NCBI GenBank assembly: GCA_964463505.1
Contig: CAYXDC010000013.1
Location: forward strand, 1 to 53,385
Reading direction: 5' to 3'
Length of the DNA: 53,385 nucleotides
Origin: JAJZSS01 sp964463505
GTDB taxonomy: Bacteria; Chloroflexota; Anaerolineae; Anaerolineales; UBA4823
The stretch's first letter is position 1. Every line of letters starts with the position of its first letter. Below are positions 17,580-25,347 of this stretch, piece by piece. A program made the translations under genes and the position numbers. The notes below the pieces were generated by a model, which ran no database searches, was not told where the DNA came from, and saw nothing but the letters and a program-made list of their open reading frames with translations.

Positions 17580-19463
17580 TTGGAAACACAACCCATAGCC
17601 CAAGACTTGGAACCAAATAATGAACCTGGACAGCAGTTACAATCTGGGACTACACTCCAAGATCGTTATCTGATCCAGGGAGTGATTGGTGTTGGTGGAA
17701 TGGGAGCTGTCTATCGAGCCCGAGACTTGCACTTTCCAAACGTTGTCAAGTTGGTAGCAGTTAAGGAAATGATCAACCAGGCGCGCGATCCTTTAGTGCG
17801 TAAAACGATCATTCGTAATTTCGAGCGTGAAGCGAATCTACTAGCCACGCTGGATCACCGTGCAATCCCGCGTATATATGATTATTTCACGCTGTCCGAG
17901 CGATCTTATCTTGTACTCGAGCATGTGAGTGGAAAAGACCTGGAGGCGCTGATCTCAGACACAGACGACTTTATATCAGAAGACCGGGTGCTTGCCTGGG
18001 CTTTAGAGTTATGCGATGTACTCACCTATCTGCATAACCACAAACCCGAGCCAATCATCTTCCGTGATATGAAACCATCTAATATCATGATCACGCCGCA
18101 AGATCATGTTGTCCTGGTGGATTTTGGTATTGCACGTACATTTCAAACCGGGCAGAAGGGCACCATGATTGGAACTGAAGGGTACTCTCCTCCGGAGCAA
18201 TATCGAGGAGAGGCTACTCCCCTGGCTGACATCTACGCTTTGGGAGCCACCTTCCACCATGCTCTTACCCGCCGTGATCCACGCCTTGAACCTCCATTTT
18301 CATTTGCCGAACGCCCGATGCGTGCCATAAATCCCAGCGTGTCGGTTGATATGGAAGAAACCATCTCAAAGGCGCTGCAATACAATACGGAAGACCGTTT
18401 CCAAAGCGCCCTGGAAATGAAAGAAGCTTTATTGGGTGTAGCGCACAAAACAGGATTGTTACCCAATCTTGCGCCTCCGGTGGTTGCTCAAGCTACCGCA
18501 ACGAATTCGTCTAAACCGATCTGGAGCTTCGAATGCGAGGATGAGCTGCGCGGGTCCCCTACTTTTCACGAAGGGAATGTTTACCTGGGTTCATATGATA
18601 ACAATTTATATGCAATTAATGGGGCGAGTGGAAGTTTCTTATGGAAGTTCCCTACCGAGGGTGGGATTGTAAGCAAACCTGCCATTTATGAGAATCATAT
18701 CTTCTTTGGTTCGGAAGATAATCGTTTGTATGCAGTATCTCTGGCCAGCCGTAAAATAACCTGGAGCTATTTCACTTATGCACCCATTCGCTCCTCCCCA
18801 TTGACTGCTGAAGGACATGTGTTTGTCGGTTCGGATGATGCATCCCTACATGCGGTCAATGCCCTCTCAGGGCGCAGAGCCTGGAGCGTAGAAGCGGGCG
18901 CCCCAATCCGCTCAACCCCGCTCGTATTTAATGATTCTGTCTATTTTGGCGCTGAAAGTGGTGATTTCTTTTGTTTGGACTTCACGGGACGCATTAAATG
19001 GCGCTTTAAAGCGCGCCGGGCCAACACTGGATCGCCTATTGCACATAATGGGGTCGTATATTTTGGATCGGTCGATGGAACGCTTTATGCCATGGACGCC
19101 AAGACTGGCTGGGCAATATGGCGTTTTCGTCTGAACAAACCGACAATTACAACGCCAACTCTGGTTGATCGGTTTATCTTTACCGGTGCAATTGATGGCT
19201 ACATCTATTGTATCGATATCAATAATTCTAAAGAAATCTGGCGCTACCAGACCGATAACCAGGTAACTGGATCACCAATCATTTATAAAGACTCGCTGTA
19301 CTGCGGGTCCGTTGATGGATGTCTTTACTGCCTGGAATACCGCACCGGTCGATTGCGCTGGAAATTCCAAACACAAGGTCCTATTACCAGCACTCCAACT
19401 GCTAACAATGACATTGTATATGTAACATCGGCAGATCATCATGTTTATGCCCTGATGGCATAG
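17580..19463 (+). CDS. Ser/Thr protein kinase with C-terminal PQQ-like beta-propeller
   Basis: A 627-aa Hanks-type kinase. The P-loop GVIGVGGMGAVY is at 34-45, the ATP lysine is K62 in VAVKEMI, the catalytic loop is FRDMKPSN (D163) and DFG begins at 181; the P+1 segment is GTEGYSPPEQY. From about residue 318 to the end there are seven or eight PQQ/quinoprotein-type blades with repeating patterns such as LYAINGASGSFLWKF, LYAMDAKTGWAIWRF and LYCLEYRTGRLRWKF. There is no transmembrane segment or signal peptide, so the propeller is cytoplasmic and probably a protein-binding or sensing surface. The start is TTG with AAAGGA about 6 nt upstream. It heads a phospho-signalling cluster with PP2C, J-VWA and FHA genes. 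Confidence 0.9.
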   Translation: METQPIAQDLEPNNEPGQQLQSGTTLQDRYLIQGVIGVGGMGAVYRARDLHFPNVVKLVAVKEMINQARDPLVRKTIIRNFEREANLLATLDHRAIPRIYDYFTLSERSYLVLEHVSGKDLEALISDTDDFISEDRVLAWALELCDVLTYLHNHKPEPIIFRDMKPSNIMITPQDHVVLVDFGIARTFQTGQKGTMIGTEGYSPPEQYRGEATPLADIYALGATFHHALTRRDPRLEPPFSFAERPMRAINPSVSVDMEETISKALQYNTEDRFQSALEMKEALLGVAHKTGLLPNLAPPVVAQATATNSSKPIWSFECEDELRGSPTFHEGNVYLGSYDNNLYAINGASGSFLWKFPTEGGIVSKPAIYENHIFFGSEDNRLYAVSLASRKITWSYFTYAPIRSSPLTAEGHVFVGSDDASLHAVNALSGRRAWSVEAGAPIRSTPLVFNDSVYFGAESGDFFCLDFTGRIKWRFKARRANTGSPIAHNGVVYFGSVDGTLYAMDAKTGWAIWRFRLNKPTITTPTLVDRFIFTGAIDGYIYCIDINNSKEIWRYQTDNQVTGSPIIYKDSLYCGSVDGCLYCLEYRTGRLRWKFQTQGPITSTPTANNDIVYVTSADHHVYALMA

Positions 19464-19490
19464 AATGCAACCAGCAAGAAGGATATATCT

Positions 19491-20411
19491 ATGACCAGCT
19501 TCTTAGCGAAATTATTCCCAAAGCGCGATAAATCAACTGCTGGCGAGTCTGCCAAGGGCAAAGAGAATGAACCAATCGTTGAACCAGCTCTCCAGGCTAC
19601 ACCACCAACAAACCTAAGGTCAAAAGTAAAATTATATCCAAATCAATTAACCGTGGGATGCGCCCAATCCGTGGGCATGCAGCGCAGTCATAACGAGGAT
19701 GCAGTTTTTATGATGAACACTGCCATGACCGCTGAACCCAGTAATATGCCATTTGGGTTGTTTATTGTTGCCGATGGCATGGGAGGGCACCAACATGGAG
19801 AAATTGCGAGCGCCATAGCGGCACGGGCACTAAGCGGTTATGTGCTAAACAAACTTTGTGGTCCAATTTTCAGCTATAAATCTAATTCTCCCAACCAAAC
19901 TATCCAGGAAATCATGAGTGAAGGAATTCTGGATGCGCATCGTATCATCCTTAAAGAAGTTCAAGGCGGAGGGACAACACTTTCCGCGGTGCTATTACGC
20001 GGGGAACAACTCACAATCGCACATGTGGGCGACAGTCGTATTTATTCCATATCGCCTGATGGCGAGATTCAAGTGCTGACTCGCGACCACTCTTTGGTTA
20101 GACGTTTAATCGAGTTAGGTCAAGTCACTGAAGAAGAAGCTGTCACCCATCCACAGCGTAATGTGCTCTATCGCGCCTTAGGCCAGGGTGAACCATTCGA
20201 GCCGGATGTCAGTACCTATCCTATTACATCAGGGGGATACTTGCTAATCTGCTCAGATGGTTTATGGGGGGTTGTCCCAGACGATATGCTCTCAAATATT
20301 GTTATGAATGCTCAAACGCCTCTGGATGCATGTCAGCAATTGGTAGAAGCTGCCAATGAAGCTGGAGGCCCAGACAATATTTCGGTAATCCTGGTGCAGC
20401 TCCCCGAATAG
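19491..20411 (+). CDS. PP2C-family Ser/Thr protein phosphatase
   Basis: A 306-aa metal-dependent phosphatase that would reverse the kinase's action. The first 50 residues are a charged, low-complexity tail. The catalytic domain follows: SVGMQRSHNEDAVF (metal Asp D70), VADGMGGH (95-102, metal Asp and Gly), a central GGGTTLSAVLL and VGDSRIY, ICSDGLWGVVPDD and the final metal motif GGPDNISVILVQ. All the metal-binding aspartates of bacterial PP2C (Stp/PrpC group) are present. It starts 27 nt after the kinase gene. Its stop codon is part of the ribosome site of the next gene. Confidence 0.92.
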   Translation: MTSFLAKLFPKRDKSTAGESAKGKENEPIVEPALQATPPTNLRSKVKLYPNQLTVGCAQSVGMQRSHNEDAVFMMNTAMTAEPSNMPFGLFIVADGMGGHQHGEIASAIAARALSGYVLNKLCGPIFSYKSNSPNQTIQEIMSEGILDAHRIILKEVQGGGTTLSAVLLRGEQLTIAHVGDSRIYSISPDGEIQVLTRDHSLVRRLIELGQVTEEEAVTHPQRNVLYRALGQGEPFEPDVSTYPITSGGYLLICSDGLWGVVPDDMLSNIVMNAQTPLDACQQLVEAANEAGGPDNISVILVQLPE

Positions 20412-20418
20412 GTGTGCA

Positions 20419-21918
20419 ATAGATACGACTTCAAACTATTACTCGCTCTTAAATATTCTTCCGGATGCTTCCCCGGATGAAATCCGGCGCGCCTATCATG
20501 AGGCAGCCAGACGCCTGCATCCTGATGTCAGCGAAGATCCAAATGCCATCGAAATTTTCCTGGATGTCCAAAAAGGCTACGAAATTCTGACTGATAAAAC
20601 CAAGCGAACACAATACGATCACAGCTTACATCAAGAGCTAAGTGAGTATCTCAAACAGCGCTCTACAGAATTTAATACGAACCAAATTCGTTTCCAAATA
20701 CTCTACAGTCGTGCCCAATTAGCTACACTGGAAGAACCGCAGCTCATTTATGTTCTTTTAGAAGCTGCCACATTAGCCACCAAAAGTCACAAGCTCAGCC
20801 CGCCCCTGAATGTTTGCCTTGTCCTGGATCGCTCAACTTCCATGCAAGGGGAACGTATGGATACTGTGAAAGATACAGCAATCGAATTAATGCGCCAGAT
20901 GCGTACTGATGATGTTCTTTCAGTTGTTGCATTTAGTGACCGGGCTGAAGTAATCGTACCTGCCGTGCGCCGTTTAGATCGAGAAGACGCAGAAACAAAA
21001 ATTCGCATGTTAGGCACAGACGGAGGCACGGAAATTTACCGTGGACTGGAAGCTGCTTACTATGAGGTTCACCGTAACCTAAGTAATAAACGCATCAACC
21101 AGATTATTTTGATCACCGATGGACGTACCTACGGGGATGAATTAGATTGCCTGCAAATCGCTGATATTGCTGCTGGCAAAGGTGTTCGTATCAATGGCCT
21201 GGGGATTGGCTCCTCCTGGAATGATGAATTCTTGGATGATTTAGCGTCACGCACAGGTGGGCGAGCCTTATATGTATCGCGCCTTTCTGATCTTAATGAA
21301 TTTCTACAAGATATGTTTAAGGATTTGGGTGAAGTCTTTGGCGACCAGACCACACTGACATTAGATCTACCATCGGGGGTCACATTAACCTATGCTTATC
21401 GTATTCGGCCAGATACATCACCATTACCCATTACGTCATCTCTCAAACTTGGAAACCTACTCAGAGAAAACCGGTTGGTTACATTGCTTGAATTCACCCT
21501 GGAACCCATATTTCGGCGGGCTTTTCAGCATGATATTGCCAGGGGGGTTTTCTCAATGCAAATTCATTCTCTAGAACCAACCATCCTCACATTACCTATT
21601 CAGCTCGAACGCCCTGTCAATCACCTCAACCACGAGGAATTGCCACCTAACGAGATCGTGCAAGCCTTAGCTTATGTTTCGCTTTATCGAATGCAGGAAA
21701 AAGTGCATACAGAAATCTATGCTGGTAATATTGAAGCTGCAAATGATCAGTTAGAATTGCTGGCAAACCAGCTTATTTCGTGCGGGGAAAACGAACTGGC
21801 GCAGACTGCTCTGATGGAGGTCGAGCGCTTACGCTCCACGCATGCCATCAGTGTAGAAGGCAGTAAACAAATAAAATACGGCACGCGTTCTTTAGTACTG
21901 CCGTCCATCATCAAATAG
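20419..21918 (+). CDS. J-domain/VWA fusion protein, probable ATA start
   Basis: A 499-aa protein if started at ATA 20419. Residues about 6-70 form a J domain: NYYSLLNILPDASPDEIRRA, HPD at 34-36 and a helix ending KRTQYDH. A von Willebrand A domain follows from about 130: MIDAS DxSxS (D137, S139, S141), the Thr of GTDGGTEIYRG and the Asp of LITDGRTYGDE. The C-terminal 150 residues are VWA-associated and unassigned. The frame has a TAA at 20386 and then no ATG, GTG or TTG before codon 142. Only ATA 20419 has a ribosome site (AGGTG at 20410-20414, overlapping the PP2C stop) and gives a natural J-domain N-terminus. Starting at ATG 20842 would remove the J domain and all but the end of the DxSxS motif. 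The J domain implies DnaK recruitment. Confidence 0.8.
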   Translation: MDTTSNYYSLLNILPDASPDEIRRAYHEAARRLHPDVSEDPNAIEIFLDVQKGYEILTDKTKRTQYDHSLHQELSEYLKQRSTEFNTNQIRFQILYSRAQLATLEEPQLIYVLLEAATLATKSHKLSPPLNVCLVLDRSTSMQGERMDTVKDTAIELMRQMRTDDVLSVVAFSDRAEVIVPAVRRLDREDAETKIRMLGTDGGTEIYRGLEAAYYEVHRNLSNKRINQIILITDGRTYGDELDCLQIADIAAGKGVRINGLGIGSSWNDEFLDDLASRTGGRALYVSRLSDLNEFLQDMFKDLGEVFGDQTTLTLDLPSGVTLTYAYRIRPDTSPLPITSSLKLGNLLRENRLVTLLEFTLEPIFRRAFQHDIARGVFSMQIHSLEPTILTLPIQLERPVNHLNHEELPPNEIVQALAYVSLYRMQEKVHTEIYAGNIEAANDQLELLANQLISCGENELAQTALMEVERLRSTHAISVEGSKQIKYGTRSLVLPSIIK

Positions 21919-21925
21919 GTTAAAC

Positions 21926-22534
21926 ATGATCGAGTGCCCCCATTGTAAGAAACTTGAATTGATTGGCGCAATTTTTTGCCGGGAATGTGGAACTCAGCTT
22001 CTTCCAACAGAAGCAGGAGCTTATTCTTCACCCGGGGCAGTAAAAAAAACGACCAGTGATCTGCCATTTACCCATAATTCAAAAAAGGTCACCCAAAGCC
22101 CAACACCGAACACAGAGCCTGGTAGACCAAACTCCTATACCCCTATACGCTCACAAACTACCAGTGACACTCAGCCAAGACCAACGATAACAAACCCCGA
22201 ACAGACCAATCGTATCACTCTACAGGTCCTTCAAACTGGCGAGCTCATCTCGGTCGCAGAGGAAGACGAAGTCACTCTAGGCCGTGCAGGCACTGGCCAG
22301 CCCATCGTACCTGATATTGATCTAACCCCGTATAAAGGATTGGAAGCTGGGGTGTCGAGACTCCACGCATCGATTAGAATTAAGGGAAAAGAAGTCTACA
22401 TCATGGATTTGGGTTCGGCAAATGGTACTCGTTTGAACGGAGATAAATTACCGCCCAGCACACCGCACCGCCTGGAAGATGAATCGGTGATAAGCTTAGG
22501 AAAGTTAAAACTTAAAGTACTGATAAAATCATAA
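21926..22534 (+). CDS. zinc-ribbon and FHA domain protein
   Basis: A 202-aa protein. The N-terminus is a short zinc ribbon with two CxxC pairs (CPHCKK and CRECGTQ). Residues about 30-90 are a Ser/Thr/Pro-rich linker that offers many phosphorylation sites. The C-terminal 110 residues are an FHA domain with the conserved GR of VTLGRAG, SRLHASI and LGSANGTRLNG, which bind phosphothreonine. It is therefore the likely reader of phosphorylations made by the neighbouring kinase. It begins 8 nt after the J-VWA stop. Soluble, no membrane segment. Confidence 0.88.
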   Translation: MIECPHCKKLELIGAIFCRECGTQLLPTEAGAYSSPGAVKKTTSDLPFTHNSKKVTQSPTPNTEPGRPNSYTPIRSQTTSDTQPRPTITNPEQTNRITLQVLQTGELISVAEEDEVTLGRAGTGQPIVPDIDLTPYKGLEAGVSRLHASIRIKGKEVYIMDLGSANGTRLNGDKLPPSTPHRLEDESVISLGKLKLKVLIKS

Positions 22535-22565
22535 CGTAACCTTCTTCGCTTCAGTGGAGGTCAAA

Positions 22566-22808
22566 TTGCCATTTACACTAATCTTACATGTCGTGAATGA
22601 AGAACCGGTCATCGGAGAAGTTGAAGAGCTGCCCTTGCCTGGAGATAATTTGATTGCCATCCGCAATCCTCGTCGCCTGGACGGGAAAGATGTACCTTAT
22701 CTAGCAGATAATGTCACCACCGTATATTGGCCAACCAGTCGGTTAAATTTTGTTGAAATTATCTCCGGTCGGGAAGAAGAAGAAATCATCGGATTCGTTC
22801 GAGAATAA
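22566..22808 (+). CDS. small conserved-looking protein of unknown function
   Basis: An 80-aa protein that I do not recognise. It reads as a small beta-rich fold (FTLILHVVNEEPVIGEVEE, LIAIRNPRRLDGKDVPYL, TVYWPTSRLNFVEII) ending in an acidic tail, with no cysteine and no membrane segment. The start is TTG at 22566 with GGAGG at 22556-22560; a GTG at 22554 overlaps that ribosome site and is less likely. It sits 3 nt before the OmpR-type regulator and after the FHA gene, so it belongs to the signalling cluster and may be an accessory to either neighbour. Confidence 0.7.
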   Translation: MPFTLILHVVNEEPVIGEVEELPLPGDNLIAIRNPRRLDGKDVPYLADNVTTVYWPTSRLNFVEIISGREEEEIIGFVRE

Positions 22809-22811
22809 AAC

Positions 22812-23570
22812 ATGAGTGAGAACCGTTTAAGAGATCGACGCATCCTGGTTGTAGATGATGAAGAGCGTATGGTGCGATTTATCCGCCTAAACTTAGAGCA
22901 TGATGGATTCAGGGTCACAGAAGCTTTCAATGGAAGTCAGGCGATCAATAGCGTACGCAGCTCACTCCCCGATCTGGTTTTACTGGATGTCATGATGCCA
23001 GATCTCGACGGGTTCGAGGTTCTGCGCATTATCCGTGAGACCAGTCATGTGCCGGTGATCATGTTAACGGCTAAAGGTGAAGAAGATGACCGGGTGCGCG
23101 GGCTGGAATTGGGAGCAGATGATTACATTACAAAACCCTTCAGCCCTCGCGAGCTGGTCAGTCGAGTAAGGGCGGTCCTGCGCCGAACCGAGACTGCAAC
23201 TGGTACGACCCATGGCGTGATCGAGGTGGATGAACACTTGAAACTAGACTTCGACCGTCGGGAAGTGTGGCTGGATGGAGAGCTAGTCCAATTGCGTCCA
23301 ACTGAATATCGATTGCTTTATCACCTGGTCCAAAATGCGGGTTGGGTTGTCTCCCACGACCAGCTACTCGCTAAAGTTTGGGGGTACGAGTATCGTGATG
23401 AACCACATTATGTGCGTCTGTATATTAATTACCTCCGCAAAAAGCTGGAGAAGGATCCAGCTGATCCGAAGTACATCCTCACGGAACGCGGAGTAGGATA
23501 TCGATTTGTCGATTTTCGGCGCCAAAAGCCAGGTGAGACGATACCACTCGGACGATCACCCCAAGAATAA
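22812..23570 (+). CDS. response regulator, OmpR/PhoB family
   Basis: A 252-aa two-domain regulator. The receiver (about 9-125) has the acidic pair in VVDDEE, the phospho-acceptor Asp in LVLLDVMMPD and the Lys in DDYITKPFSP. The C-terminal winged helix (about 140-240) has VWLDGELVQLRPTEYRLL, the recognition region and the ending YILTERGVGYRFVD. Both halves are complete. No histidine kinase is adjacent: upstream is the Ser/Thr kinase cluster, downstream a NarL-type regulator. Its phosphodonor may be a distant kinase, or it may be controlled by the Ser/Thr kinase. Confidence 0.93.
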   Translation: MSENRLRDRRILVVDDEERMVRFIRLNLEHDGFRVTEAFNGSQAINSVRSSLPDLVLLDVMMPDLDGFEVLRIIRETSHVPVIMLTAKGEEDDRVRGLELGADDYITKPFSPRELVSRVRAVLRRTETATGTTHGVIEVDEHLKLDFDRREVWLDGELVQLRPTEYRLLYHLVQNAGWVVSHDQLLAKVWGYEYRDEPHYVRLYINYLRKKLEKDPADPKYILTERGVGYRFVDFRRQKPGETIPLGRSPQE

Positions 23571-23633
23571 TCATTTGAATGGCGATTTAATCACCTCTTA
23601 AGCAATCAGCTCGAATTATTTAAAAGCCATCAC

Positions 23634-23662
23634 TTGTCAGACCTGTCAGTATCCGATATACT
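23634..23662 (+). promoter_or_regulatory. promoter of the NarL-type regulator gene
   Basis: TTGTCA (23634-23639), 17 nt, TATACT (23657-23662). A direct repeat TGTCAG-acc-TGTCAG overlaps the -35 box and could be a regulator site. The leader would be only about 10 nt. Confidence 0.6.
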
Positions 23663-23680
23663 CAACTATCTGGAGAAATG

Positions 23681-24193
23681 ATGTCGACAAAACAACGTAT
23701 TCTACTGGTAGATGATCATGAGGTTGTACGCCTGGGGTTAAAAGCACTCTTAGAGCGCCACCCAAATTTCGAAGTGGTAGCCGAGGCTGGCACCGCTCGC
23801 GAGGCTGTTGAGCGAGTGGCTGCATTCACTCCCGATGTCGTCGTGATGGATATTCGCTTACCTGGTGGGTCAGGGATTGAAGCTTGCGAAGAAATTGCTG
23901 AAAAATATCCCGAATCCAAAGTGATAATGCTTACATCTTATGCTGAAGATGAGATGCTCTTTTCTGCCATCCGTGCAGGCGCGGCTGGATATGTGCTCAA
24001 ACAAATAGGCGGTGAAGATTTAGTGCGCGCNNNNNNNNNNNNNNNNNNNNNNNNNNNNNNNNNNNNNNNNNNNNNNNNNNNNNNNNNNNNNNNNNNNNNN
24101 NNNNNNNNNNNNNNNNNNNNNNNNNNNNNNGTCAGCAATCGGGCGGAAGCGGCCGCGTATGCAGTCGAACATAATCTGAGAGATTATCTCTAA
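23681..24193 (+). CDS. response regulator, NarL/LuxR family, interrupted by an assembly gap
   Basis: A complete receiver domain is visible: LLVDDHEVVRLGLKALLERH, the phospho-acceptor Asp in VVVMDIRLPGGSG, Thr in VIMLTSYAED and Lys in GYVLKQIGG. The sequence then runs into 100 N (24031-24130). The last 20 residues after the gap (SNRAEAAAYAVEHNLRDYL) are a typical LuxR-type C-terminus. Receiver plus tail make about 137 residues, while the family has about 210-220, so the gap hides roughly 75-80 codons including the whole helix-turn-helix. The true gap is thus longer than 100 nt. This is an assembly break, not a pseudogene. The start is the second of two tandem ATGs, which sits better behind CTGGAG (23670-23675). 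Confidence 0.8.
   Translation: MSTKQRILLVDDHEVVRLGLKALLERHPNFEVVAEAGTAREAVERVAAFTPDVVVMDIRLPGGSGIEACEEIAEKYPESKVIMLTSYAEDEMLFSAIRAGAAGYVLKQIGGEDLVRXXXXXXXXXXXXXXXXXXXXXXXXXXXXXXXXXXVSNRAEAAAYAVEHNLRDYL
24031..24130. other. assembly gap (100 N)
   Basis: Exactly 100 unknown bases, the usual placeholder for a scaffold join of unknown length. It lies inside the NarL-type regulator gene, over the expected DNA-binding domain. Confidence 0.99.
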
Positions 24194-24211
24194 ACCCCTT
24201 GGACCACCATA

Positions 24212-24251
24212 AAACAAACCGCCTCCAGTTCAAGGAGACGGTTTGTTTTTG
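24212..24251. terminator. bidirectional terminator between convergent genes
   Basis: A 15-bp inverted repeat with one mismatch (24212-24226 with 24234-24248) has a 7-nt loop, an A-run on the left and T5 on the right. It separates the plus-strand regulator gene from the minus-strand DUF971 gene and can terminate both. Confidence 0.85.
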
Positions 24252-24265
24252 TTATCTAATAATAT

Positions 24266-24619
24266 TTAATCAGTCTCTGTATTAGGTTGACAAGCCGGAC
24301 ATGGACAGAGTTTCCGTAGATAATTCCAGTTGTAAATTCCATAGTGATGCCCATCTTCCCATTCCAGTGTTATGGCATAGGAACCCACTGCTTCAATATT
24401 TTTAAGTTTAGTAGCCCTGGAGTCCACCACAGGCAATAAAAATACATTCGGATCCGGCTCAGATCCCATTTTTTCGTGCCCACCGCGGCATTCTGCACAA
24501 GGGCAGGCAAACCTTAGAAGCGAAAATGAGTAAACGCTGATATGTCCATCCGACCAACGAATGGTAAATTCATTAGTTTCACGGTTAGCGGTGATTTCAG
24601 CAGGTCGATTTGGTATCAT
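24266..24619 (-). CDS. DUF971 (GBBH-like N-terminal) domain protein
   Basis: A 117-aa protein made of one DUF971 domain: IRWSDGHISVYSFSLLRFACP, the cysteine cluster CPCAECRGGH and the closing GIYNWNYLRKLCPCPACQ. The same domain stands at the N-terminus of eukaryotic gamma-butyrobetaine hydroxylase and in proteins linked to Fe-S cluster work. Six cysteines in two CPCxxC clusters could hold a zinc ion or an iron-sulphur cluster. GAGGAG lies 5 nt before the ATG. The SH3-domain gene ends 38 nt upstream, so they may be co-transcribed. Function unknown. Confidence 0.85.
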   Translation of the reverse strand: MIPNRPAEITANRETNEFTIRWSDGHISVYSFSLLRFACPCAECRGGHEKMGSEPDPNVFLLPVVDSRATKLKNIEAVGSYAITLEWEDGHHYGIYNWNYLRKLCPCPACQPNTETD

Positions 24620-24657
24620 TACTGCTCCTCATCAAAGTGAATTTTAGATTGGTTTCT

Positions 24658-25146
24658 TTAAGGGCCTTGGACTGCCTGTAAAAAGTTGGCGACAGCCCAG
24701 CCACTGCGTGTGGTATCGTAAGGTCCTTCTAAATACCACCAGACATAGCCATCGCGCTCCTCCGGCCCGTCTAGAACAAGAAATATCTCGTTTTCCGCAC
24801 CCAGCACGCGCATGCGCTGTTCCAGACCCGCTGCCTCACGCAGGCGTAAACCATCTCCCCCTGTACCGGTAATTTGTACAAAGCCACCTGCTGCGATCAC
24901 TCCGGGAGGTGGAGCTGGTAAGGTCGGGGTTGCCTGGGGAGTCGCTGTAGGGGTGGGAGGCAACGGTGTGGCTGTTGGAGCAAAAATGACATTCAAAACT
25001 GCGGTTGCAGGTGCAGAGGACTGTGTAGATGGGCGACTATACCATAGAACAAAAATTACCATCCCCAACAAAGTCAGTGCGAGCAATAAAGCGCTGACCA
25101 CAACCCAAAGTTTAGCGATTGAACGAAACCAGACTGCTAATTTCAA
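24658..25146 (-). CDS. membrane-anchored SH3-like domain protein
   Basis: A 162-aa protein. A single N-terminal hydrophobic helix (about residues 12-35) anchors it with the C-terminus outside. A Pro/Thr/Ala-rich linker (about 50-80, repeated PTATP pattern) leads to a bacterial SH3-like domain of about 75 residues (GDGLRLREAAGLEQRMRVLG, WWYLEGPYDTTRSGWAVANF). Such domains bind cell-wall or surface ligands. The start is TTG without a good ribosome site, so the N-terminus is the least certain part. No enzyme domain is present. Confidence 0.75.
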   Translation of the reverse strand: MKLAVWFRSIAKLWVVVSALLLALTLLGMVIFVLWYSRPSTQSSAPATAVLNVIFAPTATPLPPTPTATPQATPTLPAPPPGVIAAGGFVQITGTGGDGLRLREAAGLEQRMRVLGAENEIFLVLDGPEERDGYVWWYLEGPYDTTRSGWAVANFLQAVQGP

Positions 25147-25347
25147 ATGAGTTTACCCAATTTCAGCAATGGCAGCCCAGATAGACGGCTTGATTATTTT
25201 GTGCCAGGATATCAATTCGTTTCAGGCAGACTGTCTTACACGGGCTAGATTTTACTTGATAATCTACCTGAAGACGAATGATTTCATGTTTTTGATCCCC
25301 AATAAGCCCGTAAAGCAAGCCGGAAGGTTGCTAATACAGGAGTGTTT

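Noticed and set aside
20412..20480. GTG 20412 as the start of the J-VWA gene
   Set aside because: It is in another frame and meets a stop (TGA) after about 22 codons. Using it would need a frameshift, and nothing else suggests one.
23681..24193. NarL-type regulator as a truncated pseudogene
   Set aside because: Its shortness comes from the 100 N. Both flanks are intact in-family sequence.
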